Positions 22,861-34,891 of a stretch of DNA of 64,000 nucleotides are shown here, piece after piece (position 1 is the first letter of the stretch; every line of letters starts with the position of its first letter). Origin of the DNA: Calliopum simillimum (Eukaryota > Arthropoda > Insecta > Diptera > Lauxaniidae); NCBI GenBank assembly GCA_951812925.1, contig OX638368.1, positions 114,227,309-114,291,308 of the forward strand, read 5' to 3'. The notes below the pieces were generated by a model. It made no database searches and had not been told where the DNA came from. It saw nothing but the letters and a program-made list of their open reading frames with translations. A program made the position numbers and the translations under genes.

Positions 22861-23285
22861 ATTTGCGCAGCTAAATAGAAAACAATAATTTAGGAGCTAT
22901 TTACGATGATAAACAAAAACCTTACTTTCCTGAATATTAAAACTCTAAAAATTTACGAACCAATTGAATTAAAAATTTTCAAATAACTTCTTTCTTTGTT
23001 TTGGTTTTAGTCTTTTGACAGATAGGAAGGCAAGTTGCAGAGTTCCATTTTTTTATTGCCATAACCATTGTTATTGAACCATGAGAGTGTGTGAACTCAC
23101 ACTAAGGCACCACTTCCCTCTGCTTGCCTAGAAATTTGACGTGCCCTTCGTGTGAGTTTGCACAATACACGACTTGTGGTATTACATTTTTCGTTTGTTT
23201 TTGTGAAGTTGTTTTTACAGCTGACCAGGGATAGCATAACTAATATAATTAATAAACTATACACATACGATATTATGTTAAAATT

Positions 23286-24240
23286 TTTATGAAAATTAAT
23301 AGCCCTGCTGACATTGTTCTATTTCAGAATGATCTGGATAAGCTATTTTTTTGGTGCAATAATAATAATTTATTTTTAAATCTAAGTAAATGTGTTTCTA
23401 TGTCGTTTTCCAAGTCCAGTAGCCTTATTCCCTCGTCTTATAAAATTTCGGGTACTGACCTTGTGTCCGTTACGGAGTTTAAAGACTTAGGTGTTGTGTT
23501 TGACTCTAGTTTTTCATTTCGTTCTCATTTAGACTATGTTGTGTCTAAAGCTTATGCTATGTTAGGGTTTATTAAGCGTAATAGTCTTTCGTTTAGTGAT
23601 CCTTATACATTTAAATCGTTATTTATTAGTTTGGTAAGGTCTAGGTTAGAATATGCTGCGATTATTTGGAGTCCATGCTATCAATCGCATAAGTTAAGGC
23701 TTGAAAGAGTCCAAAAATCTTTTACCAGGTTTGCTCTAAAATCTTTAAATTTTGTTGGAGAATTGCCTCCGTATAATTCTCGGTGTTTATTGCTTGGCTT
23801 GAAGTCCTTGGATTGTAGAAGAAATATTTGTTCTGTTTTATTTGTTCATGATATTGTTTCTGGGGCAGTTGACTTTCCAGATTTACTCAGTCTGATTAAT
23901 TTTAATGTGCCCTCTAGATCTCTGAGGAATCATGTTCCGTTTCACTTGGATGTGATGCGCACTAATTATGCCTCAAATGCTCCTTTAGCAAGAACAATTA
24001 GCTTTATTAATGATATTAGCTCGGTAATCAATATAGATAGTGTTATTAGTAAAAATGCTTTGAAAACTGCTTTAAATAATGTATTGTGATATCTTTTTTA
24101 TTTAACTTAATCATCTTTGTCTAGACTGCCTAGCTTTAAATAATATATTGTGATATCTTTTTAAGTTAATTAAATGTTCCTTTGTCTAGTCTGTAAGAAT
24201 TTTATTCATAGACTGAATTAAATAAATAAATAAATAAATA
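23286..24240 (+). mobile_element. 5'-truncated non-LTR retrotransposon (reverse transcriptase C-terminus)
   Basis: Open frame 23289-24089 (266 residues) without stops. It encodes the end of a LINE reverse transcriptase: NNLFLNLSKCVSMSFSKSS, KDLGVVFDSSFSFRSHLDYV and LVRSRLEYAAIIWSP are typical of the palm/thumb of jockey/CR1-like clades. The catalytic YADD region is absent, so the copy is 5'-truncated. The 3' region ends in a (TAAA)n tail at about 24,211-24,240, as expected for target-primed insertion. The open frame suggests a fairly recent insertion. A target duplication could not be fixed. Confidence 0.8.
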
Positions 24241-25317
24241 ATGCTTTTGACGCATATTATGTCATGTCGATGTATTCCGTCCCTTTGTGTGAGAATCGTT
24301 TTTGTCTTCATCAGGCCGTTTTTGATTTTGTAGATATATTTGAATTTTTCTGCATAAATTAGCTGGTTGATATCCATTTTGTGTCTTTATATAATTCTCT
24401 TGTTGGAGTTAAAGAGTTTTTGTTAAAAAGGATTTTTATAGATTTGTTCATTAATCTTCCAATCTGCTTAATTTGAAATTTGCTGCATTGGCTCCAACTG
24501 CATATCTGTGGACTTTTGACAAAACAACCTAACTCGATTTTGCCAACTTTTTAGGAGAGCAAAAAAACTACTTTGATGCTTCTCAATTCTCTTTGTGTAT
24601 GAATTGAAACAAATGTTGAAGTTTTTTATTATAAATGAATACTAAGCAAATATTTTCCTTTATCTTTTTTTGCTCTAAGGTCAATAGTATTTAATGAAAT
24701 TGAAATAAGATGTTTCCATAGAAAAAGCAACTAATTTTCAAGTAGTGCTTTTGTCAAATTTTTTTTGCCATTTAACCTGTAAAATACGACTTAAGATGTT
24801 TTGTCATAGAAAAAGTAACTAATTTTCAAGTAGTGCTTTTGTCAAATTTTTTTTTGCCATTTAACCTATAAAATACGACTTAAGATGTTTTGTGAAGAAA
24901 AAACCATTTTGTTATGTCGATTTAAGTTGTTTTGTAAAAAGCATTTGTAAAATTTTTGTTGTTGTTGGAAATGCTTGAATTTTTTAACCTATTTGAGATA
25001 AGATGTTTTGTCAAATGCAATTCGAAATAAAACATCGAGATAGGATGATTTTCGATTTTATATCTCTGCAACTAAAAATCATAGAGATATGGCGATTTCA
25101 CCAAAAGAAGCGTATTTAAGAATATATTAATTTTGCTGCTTTTTTGTTAATTTTTGCCAATTCTCTTAATCGCCATTATAGTTGGTAAAAAAGAGTGCTT
25201 CAAACCTTTTATAGATGTTCATAGTTAAGTTTTTCATCTAAGTATAACCATCCCCACATATTTTGCTGATTCTACCCTTTGTACTTCAGTGTTGTTGATT
25301 TTCACCTTTATATTTAA
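24241..25317. other. Intergenic DNA with a short tandem repeat
   Basis: About 2.5 units of 88 bp lie at roughly 24,706-24,930, sharing AACTAATTTTCAAGTAGTGC and GCCATTTAACCTGTAAAATA. No gene is seen. Confidence 0.5.
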
Positions 25318-25500
25318 CACCACGACTCGGCGTGCAATTATTTATGTTATAATTTAAATCATAATTTTTTTTTTTATGTCAAAATTGATGTGATTTGATG
25401 TTATGAAATTTTCATTTCATAACATTTTGGTGTCTCCACTAGATATTTTGCTGTTATGACCTGAAGTATTGCATGATTTATTGCTCGTCGAGTCGGGGAG
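25318..25500. mobile_element. 183-bp MITE with TAA target duplication, copy 1
   Basis: Ends CACCACGACTCGGCG and CGTCGAGTCGGGGAG are imperfect inverted repeats. TAA flanks both sides (25315-25317 and 25501-25503). A 3-bp TWA duplication is the mark of the PIF/Harbinger superfamily. A second copy lies at 30,333-30,502. Confidence 0.75.
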
Positions 25501-25963
25501 TAAATTCGTGTTATTTGTTAGAAGGACAAGGAAGTTCATTTTCATTCAACAAGTGATGCACTGTTTCCTTATTTATTACATTAATTGCATATTGTTAATA
25601 GCCATATCAATATAATCACCTAAATATAATTTGGTAAAATAAAACCTGACAACTATGGCAATTATTTAGAATTTAATAGGAATAGGTTTAGCCAATAAAA
25701 AGGTCACATGTATTTGTCATTCAGAAGCCGTTGACGTCACGTCACGCAATTGCCATTTACCTGAAATTGATGACATAAAGACACTGTGTCACTCATGTTT
25801 CCTGCATGACAATGTCATCCACAAGTCATCATGTCCATTGCATGAGAATGCCATCCAGAAGGCATCAGCGACAGCTTGGTCACTTGTATGGAATTGTCAT
25901 GAAAGACATACATGGAAACGTGCCTAAATGTCATCAATGCGATAGCATTGTCGTTAGTGACTG

Positions 25964-26241
25964 ACAGCCATACCTAAATTGGAGCGTCAGCGTTATTTAA
26001 CTGTCAAAAATTTCTCATGTACATACAATTTGTATGGCGCATACCGAAATTGCCAACGCTCAACGCTCAGCTATTCGAATTTCCAATTTTGACAAAGCAT
26101 TATGGAGTGAAGTTAGCTGCAGAATAGTAAAAAAAACAACAATATGACTTTGACTAACAATTGACTTCGGTATGGCGCTTGACGCTTTTGTGTAATGTTA
26201 AATAACGCAACGCCTACCGCTTCAATTTAGGTATGGCAGTG
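25964..26241. mobile_element. MITE with about 40-bp terminal inverted repeats
   Basis: GCCATACCTAAATTGGAGCG ... GCGTTATTTAAC on the left is repeated inverted on the right (GTTAAATAACGC ... CTTCAATTTAGGTATGGC). It is 278 bp long with no coding content. It lies about 1 kb upstream of nanos. Confidence 0.65.
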
Positions 26242-27295
26242 AGAAGGATTCTTTCATGACATTCGCTAAGGGGTCCTTAGAGAAAACAAAATTACTGGAA
26301 AATGTTTGTTTAGTATTGGTGTTATATAACAAACCTTTACCTTTATTCCTAAACAAAAAGAATTGCTAAGCAGCAAAGCAGTTTTATAGCTCTTCCGAAG
26401 AGTTACCAATTTCGAATTAGGTTGTTTTGTCAAAATGCCAAATACATGTTTTGAGGAATACCCTTGCAGTGAATTAATAACTTTAACGAAATTTTGCATT
26501 GTTTTAAATTTAATTTTTAAACAATTAATGTTAGTGCGTTCTATAGTTTTTAAGTTCTTATTATTTATTGCATTAAAATAAATCCAATCCAAATTTCTGC
26601 ACATTTTTTAAACTACTTAATCGATGCGAGAACTGCGGAAATAATTCTCTATACAAAGTATTAATACATTTGCACCTCATCATCAAGCAATAAAAATTTG
26701 AAGTAATTGTTTGGTGGCAACACTACAACACTGAAACCGTTAAAAAATACATACATGACAGCAAAAAAAAATTGAATTCTAGGAATTTGAACTCAACCAT
26801 TTTGGCAAATTGGATTTTTTTATGAGTTTTGTTAAGCACTCGGGATCGCGCGGCCTTTTGAGAGAATTGTTATTATCGGTGTAATACTAGAACTTATGGT
26901 TTTTGATTTAAAACTTAAATATAGTTGTGTAATTCTAGAAAATTGATTCAAAAATTGAAATTTGCAAAGAAAATTTTGCATAAAAAATATTACAAATCAA
27001 TTTGAAGAATTTGAGCTCAACTATTTTGGCAAATTTACAATCTAATCGGACTTTTTTGAATAACGTATGCAGGATCGCGAACTTGTGTGGAAAATCTTAA
27101 TAAATTTTTTTGAATTTTTAAAATAATACTAAGATGTGGTTTTGAGTGCAAATTGTTTTTGGTTTTAAATTTGAAATCAATTTTTTGTAAAATTAGAAGA
27201 TTCCTGATTTACATTAAATTTTTTAATAAATTTAATCATAACGGAGCTGTTTGACATATTTGTATTGTTATTGCAATTGATGACGTGACTTTATT
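26242..27295. other. Region upstream of nanos
   Basis: AT-rich; presumed to hold the nanos promoter and 5' UTR. No core promoter motif stands out. The minus-strand frame at 26,266-26,604 has no family similarity and is probably chance. Confidence 0.35.
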
Positions 27296-30200
27296 ATGTA
27301 CCGCACAACTACCATGGAGGCTCAAAAGGTTGGTATTGCATATATATTGCATATACCTATGTATGCATGTTTAACAGTTATGTAAAAAATGGGAACCATG
27401 TATTTAAAAATGTATTTTATGTTATATAGGAATTGCTTCCCAATTTCTTCGGTCTTAATATGAAATGTTTCCCAGAGATGTACCTGGATACAACAAGTAC
27501 ACTAAACTCTCCAAGCATTTCACCGATTTCATCCAGTGAGCTCTCGTTGACGCCACCAGCGACAACGCCAACAACACCGGTATCTCAGCAAGCGTTGGAT
27601 GCTGCAACAGCTATGCTCCTTCAGCATCAGCAGCAACAGAATCAATACCATAAATTAAATATCAACGTTGGTGGTGCAAATAACATGGCTTTGCAATTGC
27701 AAACAGCAGCAATGAATGCTATGTGCAATATGCAACATTTACAGCAGCAGCATATTAATAATCAACTTCAACAGCAGCAGCAACAGCAACATAACAACTA
27801 TCACCATCTACAACAGCAACATAATCAGCAACAATTAGCTGCTGCCACTGCCAGCAACAATCATTATTACCAACAACAACAGGACGAAATTTCAAAATCT
27901 TTAAAAATGTTTGCAATGCTAGCTGCCTATAAAACTGGAAATGGTGAGTTGAAAAATTTTAACTATAAAGTCTTAAGTTCGTTAGCCCAGAAGTTAAAAA
28001 ATCCAACATGTCTTTCTTTTCAATAACATCCGGTGACGTATTGAACAGATGGTCTGCTTCAGTCTGCAAAAATTTCTTAGAATTGTGCAGATCGAATTCT
28101 AAGAATTGAGTCTGCAAATCAGAAAATCTGCAAAGTTAAAAATCTGCTTGCAAAAAACAGCTGATCATACAAGAGTACTCAAAATTTTACCTGAAGTGAA
28201 AAAAAAAGATTAATTATAAAAAGCCTGTCTCTAATTAATTGTTAATTAGTGATTTAATTTAATTTGTTTATAGAAAACATCAAGACTCGACTCAAATAGT
28301 TTTGAAGAAAAAAGTCATTCGAGAGTCATTGCACAAAACAACGTTCAGAAAAGTTTTCTTATGATACACGTTGTTAGCGGAATATTCTCAAATTGTCGGG
28401 TTCTGGGTAGTAACCACAATTCGAGCCCGTTGAATGATAGTCATTTTCACAGTTTGGCTCTGGTTTTTAAAGTATTCGGGCTTAAATCTAAGTACATACA
28501 TGCAAATTAGACCCATTCCACTAAGGATATACCAAATGAAAAATACTTTTTCTAAAATTAAAAGGTAAAATCTTAAAAATTATGATGAAATGGACAATTT
28601 ATCATAAAAAAAATTCTTATTAACACTTCTGCGATCGTGAACACTCAAATAAGTAAAAAAGTGAAAAATATTTCATGTATGTATGTACTCTCCTTTAACT
28701 CCTAGGAGGAACATAGGGCCAATATAAAACGTCTCCATTTGTTCGGATCCCTTGCGATGACTTTGATCTCTTGCCACGACTTTCCCGATTCTTGTATTTC
28801 CTTTTCCAGCTACCTTTTCCAGTTGGTTTTGGGTCTACCACGTCCTCTTCTGCCTTAACGATTCCACTCAAGAGCCTGGCAACAAATTTCGCTTTGTGGT
28901 TTCCGGAGAGTGTGACTAATCCATCTCCATTTGCGCAGCTTGACCTCGTTTGCTACAGCTCTCTGATTGCATCTTTGATGTAGCTCGGCATTTGATATAG
29001 TGCGAGGCCAATCCTTTAGTATACGCATCAAGCATTTGTTGACGAATACTTGCAGCTTGTTCGTTAGTTGTTCAGTAACAAGCCATGTTTCGCACCCATA
29101 TACGTATAACAAAACCGATTTCACATTCGAATCAAAAATGCGCACTTTCGTTTTGGTGGATATAACGGAAGAAGACTATATTTTGTTCAGTTGAGCAAAC
29201 GCATCTTTTGCTTTTGCTATTCTTGTGTTGATATCCTCTTTTGCTCCACCATCCATGGAGATAATGCTGCCTAAATACGTAAAGCTATCGACGTTTTCGA
29301 TGTCATCACTGCCAGCTCTAAACGTGATGTCATTCCTGTTTGCTTTTAGCTTCATGCTTTTAGTCTTGGATACGTGGATTTTTAGAAGGCCTTTTGTGAT
29401 TCCAAGACAAGGTCTTCAATTTTGCTTTGCATATCTGAGTGTTTGGCCGATAAGAGGCAAATGTCTTCAGCGTAGTCGAGATCTTCCAGAAAAATATTTC
29501 ATGCCTTCATAATATGTTGAATAAATGCTTGAAATAGACGAAAACCATGTGTGTGTTTATATCTTTTGTGTAAAATTTTGGAACCCTATAATCTCGAAAA
29601 ACTGAGCTGGAATTGCAATAATTACATTTGTCACCAAAATCACTGTATTTACTACCCAGGATCCATCAATGTTAGAAAAAAATATGTTGGATTCGACCGC
29701 ATTTTGATTTAATAAATTGTTGGGCGGGCTTTCACTCAATTTATAAAAATTTGATGTAATATACATACGTATGTAAATCAGGGGCTGTCCATAAACCTCA
29801 TAACGTTGCTTGGGAGGATTTGGTCAACCCTTGTGTATTTTTGTGTTTTGATTCACATGAGAAATTTTGCCCCTTAGTTCCAATATTCACCTACAGTAGA
29901 ATCTTTTTATACCCTACACCCAGGGCACTTTGTCCTTCCGATTGTGGCGCAGGGAAGGAGGCGTGGCAGAGACTGGCTGACTGGTTGCCTGGGAAAACTG
30001 AGCAAGATAATACAATGAAATTTGGTACACTGCCTCCGTCATCAAAGTTTGCTCGTTGGATTGAAAATGAGCGAACGGCCACACCTACTGCTCATACAAA
30101 AAAAAAATATATATTTAATAATAATATAGTATTTTTCAAGACAATGCAACCGAAATACACATAAATACAACGAATTGTAAAAAAAGCTGGGCAAATTCAG

Positions 30201-31551
30201 ACAAGAAGACGTGGCACCTCCCATATAAGCAAAAGCTTCAACTAAATTTCACTCAAATACTTAGGACTATAAATGCACGCTCTGAACTAAAACTAGACGA
30301 ACTCGGATAAGGGCGTGGCATCTCCCATATAACACCCTGACTCGACGAGCAATAAATCATGCAATAGTTCAGGTCATAACAGCAAAATATCTAGTATAGA
30401 CACCAAAATGTCAAGAAATAAAAATTTCATAACATCAAATCACATAAATTTTGACATTAAAAAAAAATTATAACATAAATAATTTCACGTCGAGTCGTGG
30501 TGTAAGCAAAAGCTTCAAAACGCTTTACTGGATAAGTTTTTTGAGATAATCCAACCAAATTTCACTCAGACACCAAGAATTATAAATGCAAGCCCTGAGC
30601 AAAAACTGGGTGAACTCGTACAAGAGGGCGTAGCACCTCCCATATAAGCAAAATTTTAAAAATACTGCAGGGTAGGGTATTAAATGTTTGGCCAGGCCAG
30701 GCTACACCCTTGCTAGTTTAAATTAAGTTGAGTGAATATCATAGAGTTACTTTCCCAATATTAATTCCAAAAACGCTTCCAGATAGGATAACCTATAATA
30801 CATCATTCTCAAAGCTGAAAAACTTTAAAAAGATATTCTGAATTAAGACGAATTATTATTTTTTTTAGAACCGACACATTCTCAAGTTCCTGTTGATGCT
30901 GTAATGCAAGATTTTGCTTGCAACGGCTATACCTGTGATGACCTAAATCGCTATCAACAATATCAGTCAGCATTGAATATGGCCAATAGTAACAGCTTTA
31001 ATACAGGACTCCAATGCAGCAATGGAAATGGCTACCATCAACAAATAAACTTTAATTTTAATGATGTGCGAAATAACCTTTGGAAAATGTTACCAACTCA
31101 TTTGCAACATACAACAAATCCATCAGCGACTGCTGCTGCTGTAAATATCGATTACAATAACAATAAAAAGCCACAACAAAAACGTTTTAACAACGGTACT
31201 AAAAACGATAAATATGTAAGTAAATATTTTTATTTATACAAAATACTTCAATAAAAACTTAAAATTTAAAAAAAATTTATGAAGGCTCCTGCAAAACACT
31301 GTGTTTTCTGTGAAAACAACAATGAACCGGAGGCCGTTGTCAAAAGTCATGCCGTACGTGATTCTTTAGGCAGAGTGCTTTGCCCAAAGCTCAGAACCTA
31401 CATATGTCCGATATGCAAAGCCTCTGGTGATATGGCACATACGGTTAAATATTGTCCACAAAAACCAATTATCACAATGGAGGATGCAATTAAGGCGGAA
31501 TCGTTCCGCTTAGCCAAAGGAACTTATTATAAGCAACAAATGAAAGTTTAA
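27296..31551 (+). CDS. nos: Nanos, germline translational repressor
   Basis: Four exons: 27296-27328 (MYRTTTMEAQK, weak donor GTTGGT), 27430-27943, 30869-31215 and 31285-31551; phases agree and give 386 residues (Drosophila 401). Nanos partners Pumilio and Brat on mRNAs to repress translation in the posterior embryo and germ cells. The C-terminus holds the diagnostic double CCHC finger (HCVFCENNNEPEAV, then RTYICPICKASGDMAHTVKY with the last Cys) and the tail MEDAIKAESFRLAKGTYYKQ. N-terminal landmarks include MYLDTTSTLNSP, then SISPISS and a poly-Gln region. DEISKSLKMFA matches the conserved DEIARSLKIFA block. The acceptor of exon 4 (TATGAAG) is weak. Intron 2 is 2.9 kb and filled with transposon remains; introns 1 and 3 are short. 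Confidence 0.95.
28683..29510 (-). mobile_element. Non-LTR retrotransposon fragment in nanos intron 2
   Basis: Minus strand, several frames. About 29,490-29,145 encodes DLDYAEDICLLSAKHSDMQS (the Y-x-D-D-like catalytic box, here YAED), then KTKSMKLKANRN and FTYLGSIISMDGGAKEDINT. A second frame (29,145-28,855) encodes YGCETWLVTEQLTNKLQVFV and RKWRWISHTLRKPQSEI, the common C-terminal module of RTE/CR1-like reverse transcriptases. Frameshifts separate the parts, so it is dead. It is antisense to nanos. Confidence 0.8.
29782..29880. mobile_element. One-ended relative of the GGGGCTGTCCATAAAC MITE
   Basis: Begins GGGGCTGTCCATAAACCTCA and continues TAACGTTGCTTGGGAGGATT, with CTTGTGTATTTT inside, as in the MITE at 19,701. 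The opposite end is not visible, so this is a truncated copy within nanos intron 2. Confidence 0.5.
29907..30717 (-). repeat. Full-length copy of the CTAGTAAGGGTGT ... GTAGGGTATAAA interspersed repeat
   Basis: Inverse orientation relative to 34,005-34,891, with the same ends (TATACCCTACACCCAGGG on the left, GGCCAGGCTACACCCTTGCT on the right). Internally it has 100-130-bp sub-repeats with AAGAGGGCGTRGCACCTCCC and ATATAAGCAAAAGCTTCAAA. A MITE (30,333-30,502) has split it. No coding content; its class is not identified. Confidence 0.7.
30333..30502. mobile_element. 170-bp MITE with TAA target duplication, copy 2
   Basis: CACCCTGACTCGACGAGCAA at the left and CACGTCGAGTCGTGGTG at the right. TAA is duplicated at 30330-30332 and 30503-30505. 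The interspersed repeat it interrupts shows what the empty site was (CATATAAGCAAAAGCTTC), so the 3-bp duplication is read directly. PIF/Harbinger-type MITE. Confidence 0.85.
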
Positions 31552-32340
31552 ACTGAAAATATGGGAGTCTTTGATAGATTTCCTGAAAAGCGCTTGAAGC
31601 GCATTCGATTTTTTTATTTATTATATATAAACATATATGTACATAAATCAAATGTACAATTCAATATAATGCAGGAATTTATTCTTTGAAAGAAATTAAA
31701 TTTTAAGAGTGATAACACAACCCTATATTGAGTTAAAATATTCGAATAAAAACAATTAGTAGTTTTAATTAATTTTTTTTTAACTAATTCAACTGTTCGA
31801 TTTTTGTTTCTAAAATGACTACTGAATTGTTAATTTTAAATTTATTACTTTTAACATTTTTGGATTTGAAATTTTTTTTTTTTTTTTTTTTTGTCGTGGA
31901 TAATTGTATTCCTGATTTCACTGATATAATGTCAAAAAGAATTTTTTTTAAAAGATTTTTACTAAACTCATTTTATATTTTGACTTAATAATAAATTAAG
32001 TAATAATTTCAATTCACCACTGTACGTTATTACGTACATTCGTTATTGCCAATAATAAATTATTTGCAATTTTCAATTTTAATATTTAAAGTACATATTG
32101 TGTTTTGTTTCAAAGAATCATATTTAAAAGCAACATTCAAGTGCGATTATTAAACATTCATATTAATTATGAAATAATTATTTTACCGATAACAATATGT
32201 AAGAATTAATATTCGTATTTTGAAAATAATCAAGTGTTTTTTAACTTAAAGTATAATTTCTCAATTAATTCTTAATATGTAAAAATGAAGTGAAACTTTT
32301 ATTGAAAAAATATAAAATGGTTACGAAATAAAAGTATTAT
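31552..32340 (+). other. Presumed nanos 3' UTR
   Basis: Very AT-rich sequence after the stop, with a T(24)-type run near 31,870. AATAAA occurs near 31,745 and at 32,327-32,332, either of which could be the polyadenylation signal. Confidence 0.45.
31638..31645 (+). promoter_or_regulatory. Pumilio-type element TGTACATA in the nanos 3' UTR
   Basis: Matches UGUANAUA, the Pumilio-family recognition element, 87 bp after the nanos stop. One match in AT-rich sequence can occur by chance. No CUGGC loop, the Smaug recognition motif of the Drosophila nanos 3' UTR, is seen between 31,552 and 32,340. Confidence 0.3.
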
Positions 32341-32763
32341 ACCAAAAACCAAAAGTTGATTTTGTCTTTGTGTGAAACTAGAAAAACATCACTGCACAGT
32401 TAAGCTTATCGTCGCCTAGTTAAATACTGAAATGTTATGCGAAAATTTGAGATTTAAAGTTGTAGTTCGCTTAATACGTTTCATGATATGTCTTTTGGTT
32501 CATGGGATAGTTTAAGAATAGGCGCCAGATGGACTTGAGTATGCTAAATATGAGTATCGAAAACTGGGCTCAGACTCTTATAGTTAGAACCACAAGTAAC
32601 AAGTGGATGTTCCTAGTATCTGCGGTGGTCTATATTTTCTTATCCCCTACTCCCCGTCCAGTCCAACTATGGTTTTCTGTGAATCTTGGTTTTTTTCTCG
32701 TCCTGAGTTATCCTTGCACAAAAAAAATCATTGTTTTGAGGTCTACTTAAAGCTGCATACATA

Positions 32764-32990
32764 TCGATACATCCAACATACATATAAGTTGGTAACTCAA
32801 GTAACAACTTTTATACGGGACAGCGTTTTTTGAAGTATGCGCATTAGACTCCATCTTGTATCAAATTGTGCCACCTCTTGCTTAAAATTTTTAAGGGCTG
32901 GGAGCAATTTTTGAAGTTAAAATCTAAGTGAAAAACACTGTAAGAAAGTTGTAACTTGAGTTATTAATTTATACGTTGGATGTATCGAAA
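32764..32990. mobile_element. Hairpin MITE, 227 bp
   Basis: TCGATACATCCAACATACAT and GTAACTCAAGTAACAACTTT on the left pair with AAAGTTGTAACTTGAGTTAT and ACGTTGGATGTATCGA on the right. No coding capacity. Confidence 0.65.
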
Positions 32991-34004
32991 TGTGAAATTA
33001 GTTTTTTTCTCGGAAATAACGCTAGAAAAATCTGCATATAAAATTCTGGCGTTAGTGACAGATTTTTCTGGGTTTATTTCCAAAAATTTTTCTGGCGTTA
33101 TTTAACTAAAACTTACCTAAACAAGCAGTATGTACTACAAAATATTTGCCGTTGTCTCCCTACATTCTGAGTAAAAGTTCCACCGATGCTGAAGATTTTT
33201 TCAGTATTTTGAAGAAAAAAGCGTAATGCAGTATTTGAGTCTAAAAACAATATAATACTGCAAAAAAGTAAAGATACCGAGCATTGGACATACATTTACT
33301 GATTGAGGCACAATCATATTTTAGACAACCCAAAATCATTGAAAGAATCATTGAAACCATAAAAATAAACTTATCAACAAAGTGAACTGCAAAATCCTAG
33401 ACAAATACATGTTTATGGTATTTCATATTGAATAATCTTAAAATCCATTTCAGAAAGTTCAAAACATGCCTAAGCAGTGAATCCTATCTTAACTTGACAA
33501 CCGATAAAATGTACACATTTCTTATTTCTAGCTCACCCATAAAATTTTGACAGTGGAACAGCACATATCATATTCGTGAGAAAATAAAGCATTTAACATA
33601 ACAATCAGCCCAATTCTGAATAGAAAATCAGCGAGAATTTTTTCACTTTTCCACTTTTCTACTTTTTCACTTTATTTCTCATTTCCCTTTCCTCCTATTC
33701 CAAATAAACTTCGAAAGGGAGAAAAAAACTCCCGGTCATCAAATAATGTAATATTTTACAAATCTGTGGAAACAAGGGCCAAATTAATATATAAAAGAAG
33801 TTGGCAAATTCTGTTTTCTACTGACAAAAGTTTCAAAAATTCGAAACTCTTTCTCAATTTTGCTTTTCCCAGTGTGTTTGGAATAGGAGGATTTTTTTTC
33901 TCGAGTAAATAAAATCCGCAGGGAAAAAATCCGAGTTAATATTTAGAATTGGGCTGAAAATGTATAATCTGGAACTTGATTTTTTACTAGTTTTGAAAAA
34001 AAAA
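32991..34004. other. Intergenic DNA, no gene seen
   Basis: AT-rich sequence with a small internal inverted pair (AATAACGCTAGAAAAATCTG / ATTTTTCTGGCGTTATTT near 33,015-33,100). Only short chance frames. Confidence 0.4.
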
Positions 34005-34891
34005 CTAGTAAGGGTGTGACTTTTGGCCTGGCCAAAAAATAAATACCCCACACTGCCGTATTTTGAAGCTTTTGCTTATAAAGTAGGTGCCACGCCCTCT
34101 TGTCCGAGTTCGTCTAGTTTAAGCTTAGAGGGTGCATTTATTGTCTTTAGTATTTGAGCGAAATTTAGTTGGATTATCTCAAAAAACTCTTTCAGTATAG
34201 CATTTTGAAACTTTTGCTTATATGGAAGGTGCCATGCCCCATTGTCTGAATTCACCCAATTCTTGTTGAGATCTTTCTTTTATAATTTTTAGTATCTGAG
34301 TCAAATTTGGTTCGAATATATCAAAAAACGTTTTCAGTATAGCGTTTTGAAGCTTTTCTTATATGGGAGGTGCCACGCCCTCTTGTCCAAATTCGCCTTG
34401 TTTTTTTTTAGAACTTCCGCTTACAATTCGTAGTATTTATGTGTATTTTGGTTGCATTTTCGTGAAAAATACTCCTAAAATTCCATTTTGAATATATTTT
34501 TTGTATGGGCGGTAGGCGTGTCCGTTGACCGATTTCGCTCATTTTCAATCCCCCGAGCTAACTTTGACGACGAAGGCTGTGCACCAAATTTCATTGAATT
34601 TTCTTGCTTAGTTTTCCCAAAAAGTGTATTTCCACACACAGCCAGCCAGCCAGCCACCCTGCCAGCCAGCCACCCTGCCAGCCAGCCAGCCAGCCACCCT
34701 GCCAGCCAGCCAGCCAGCCAGCCAGCCACCCTGCCAGCCAGCCAGCAAGCCAGACAGACGGATATGGCTATATCGACTCAGGAGGTGAGGAGGTGATCAA
34801 GAATATATATACTTTTCTATATTTGCCACGCCTCCTTCTGTGCGTTACAAACGGAAGGACAAAGTGAATATACCCTGGGTGTAGGGTATAA
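34005..34891 (+). repeat. Full-length copy of the CTAGTAAGGGTGT ... GTAGGGTATAAA interspersed repeat
   Basis: Starts CTAGTAAGGGTGTGACTTTT, followed by GGCCTGGCC, and ends ACCCTGGGTGTAGGGTATAA. Three internal sub-repeats of 100-140 bp carry GGTGCCACGCCCTCTTGTCC and TTTTGAAGCTTTTGCTTATA. A GCCA microsatellite (34,637-34,752) has expanded inside it. The ends and size (about 890 bp) agree with the copy at 29,907-30,717. No protein-coding capacity. Confidence 0.75.
34637..34752. repeat. GCCA-rich microsatellite
   Basis: About 116 bp of GCCAGCCAGCCA with interspersed GCCACCCT. The two open frames across it (Trp/Ala/Gly/Leu and Pro/Ala/Ser/Gln repeats) are products of the repeat and not genes. Confidence 0.9.

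Noticed and set aside
26266..26604. 112-residue minus-strand frame
   Set aside because: No domain, starts in AT-rich DNA, no splice or start context; overlaps only unannotated sequence.
34475..34867. Overlapping frames of Trp/Ala/Gly/Leu and Pro/Ala/Ser/Gln repeats
   Set aside because: Produced by the GCCA microsatellite inside an interspersed repeat; no splice signals, no complex sequence.
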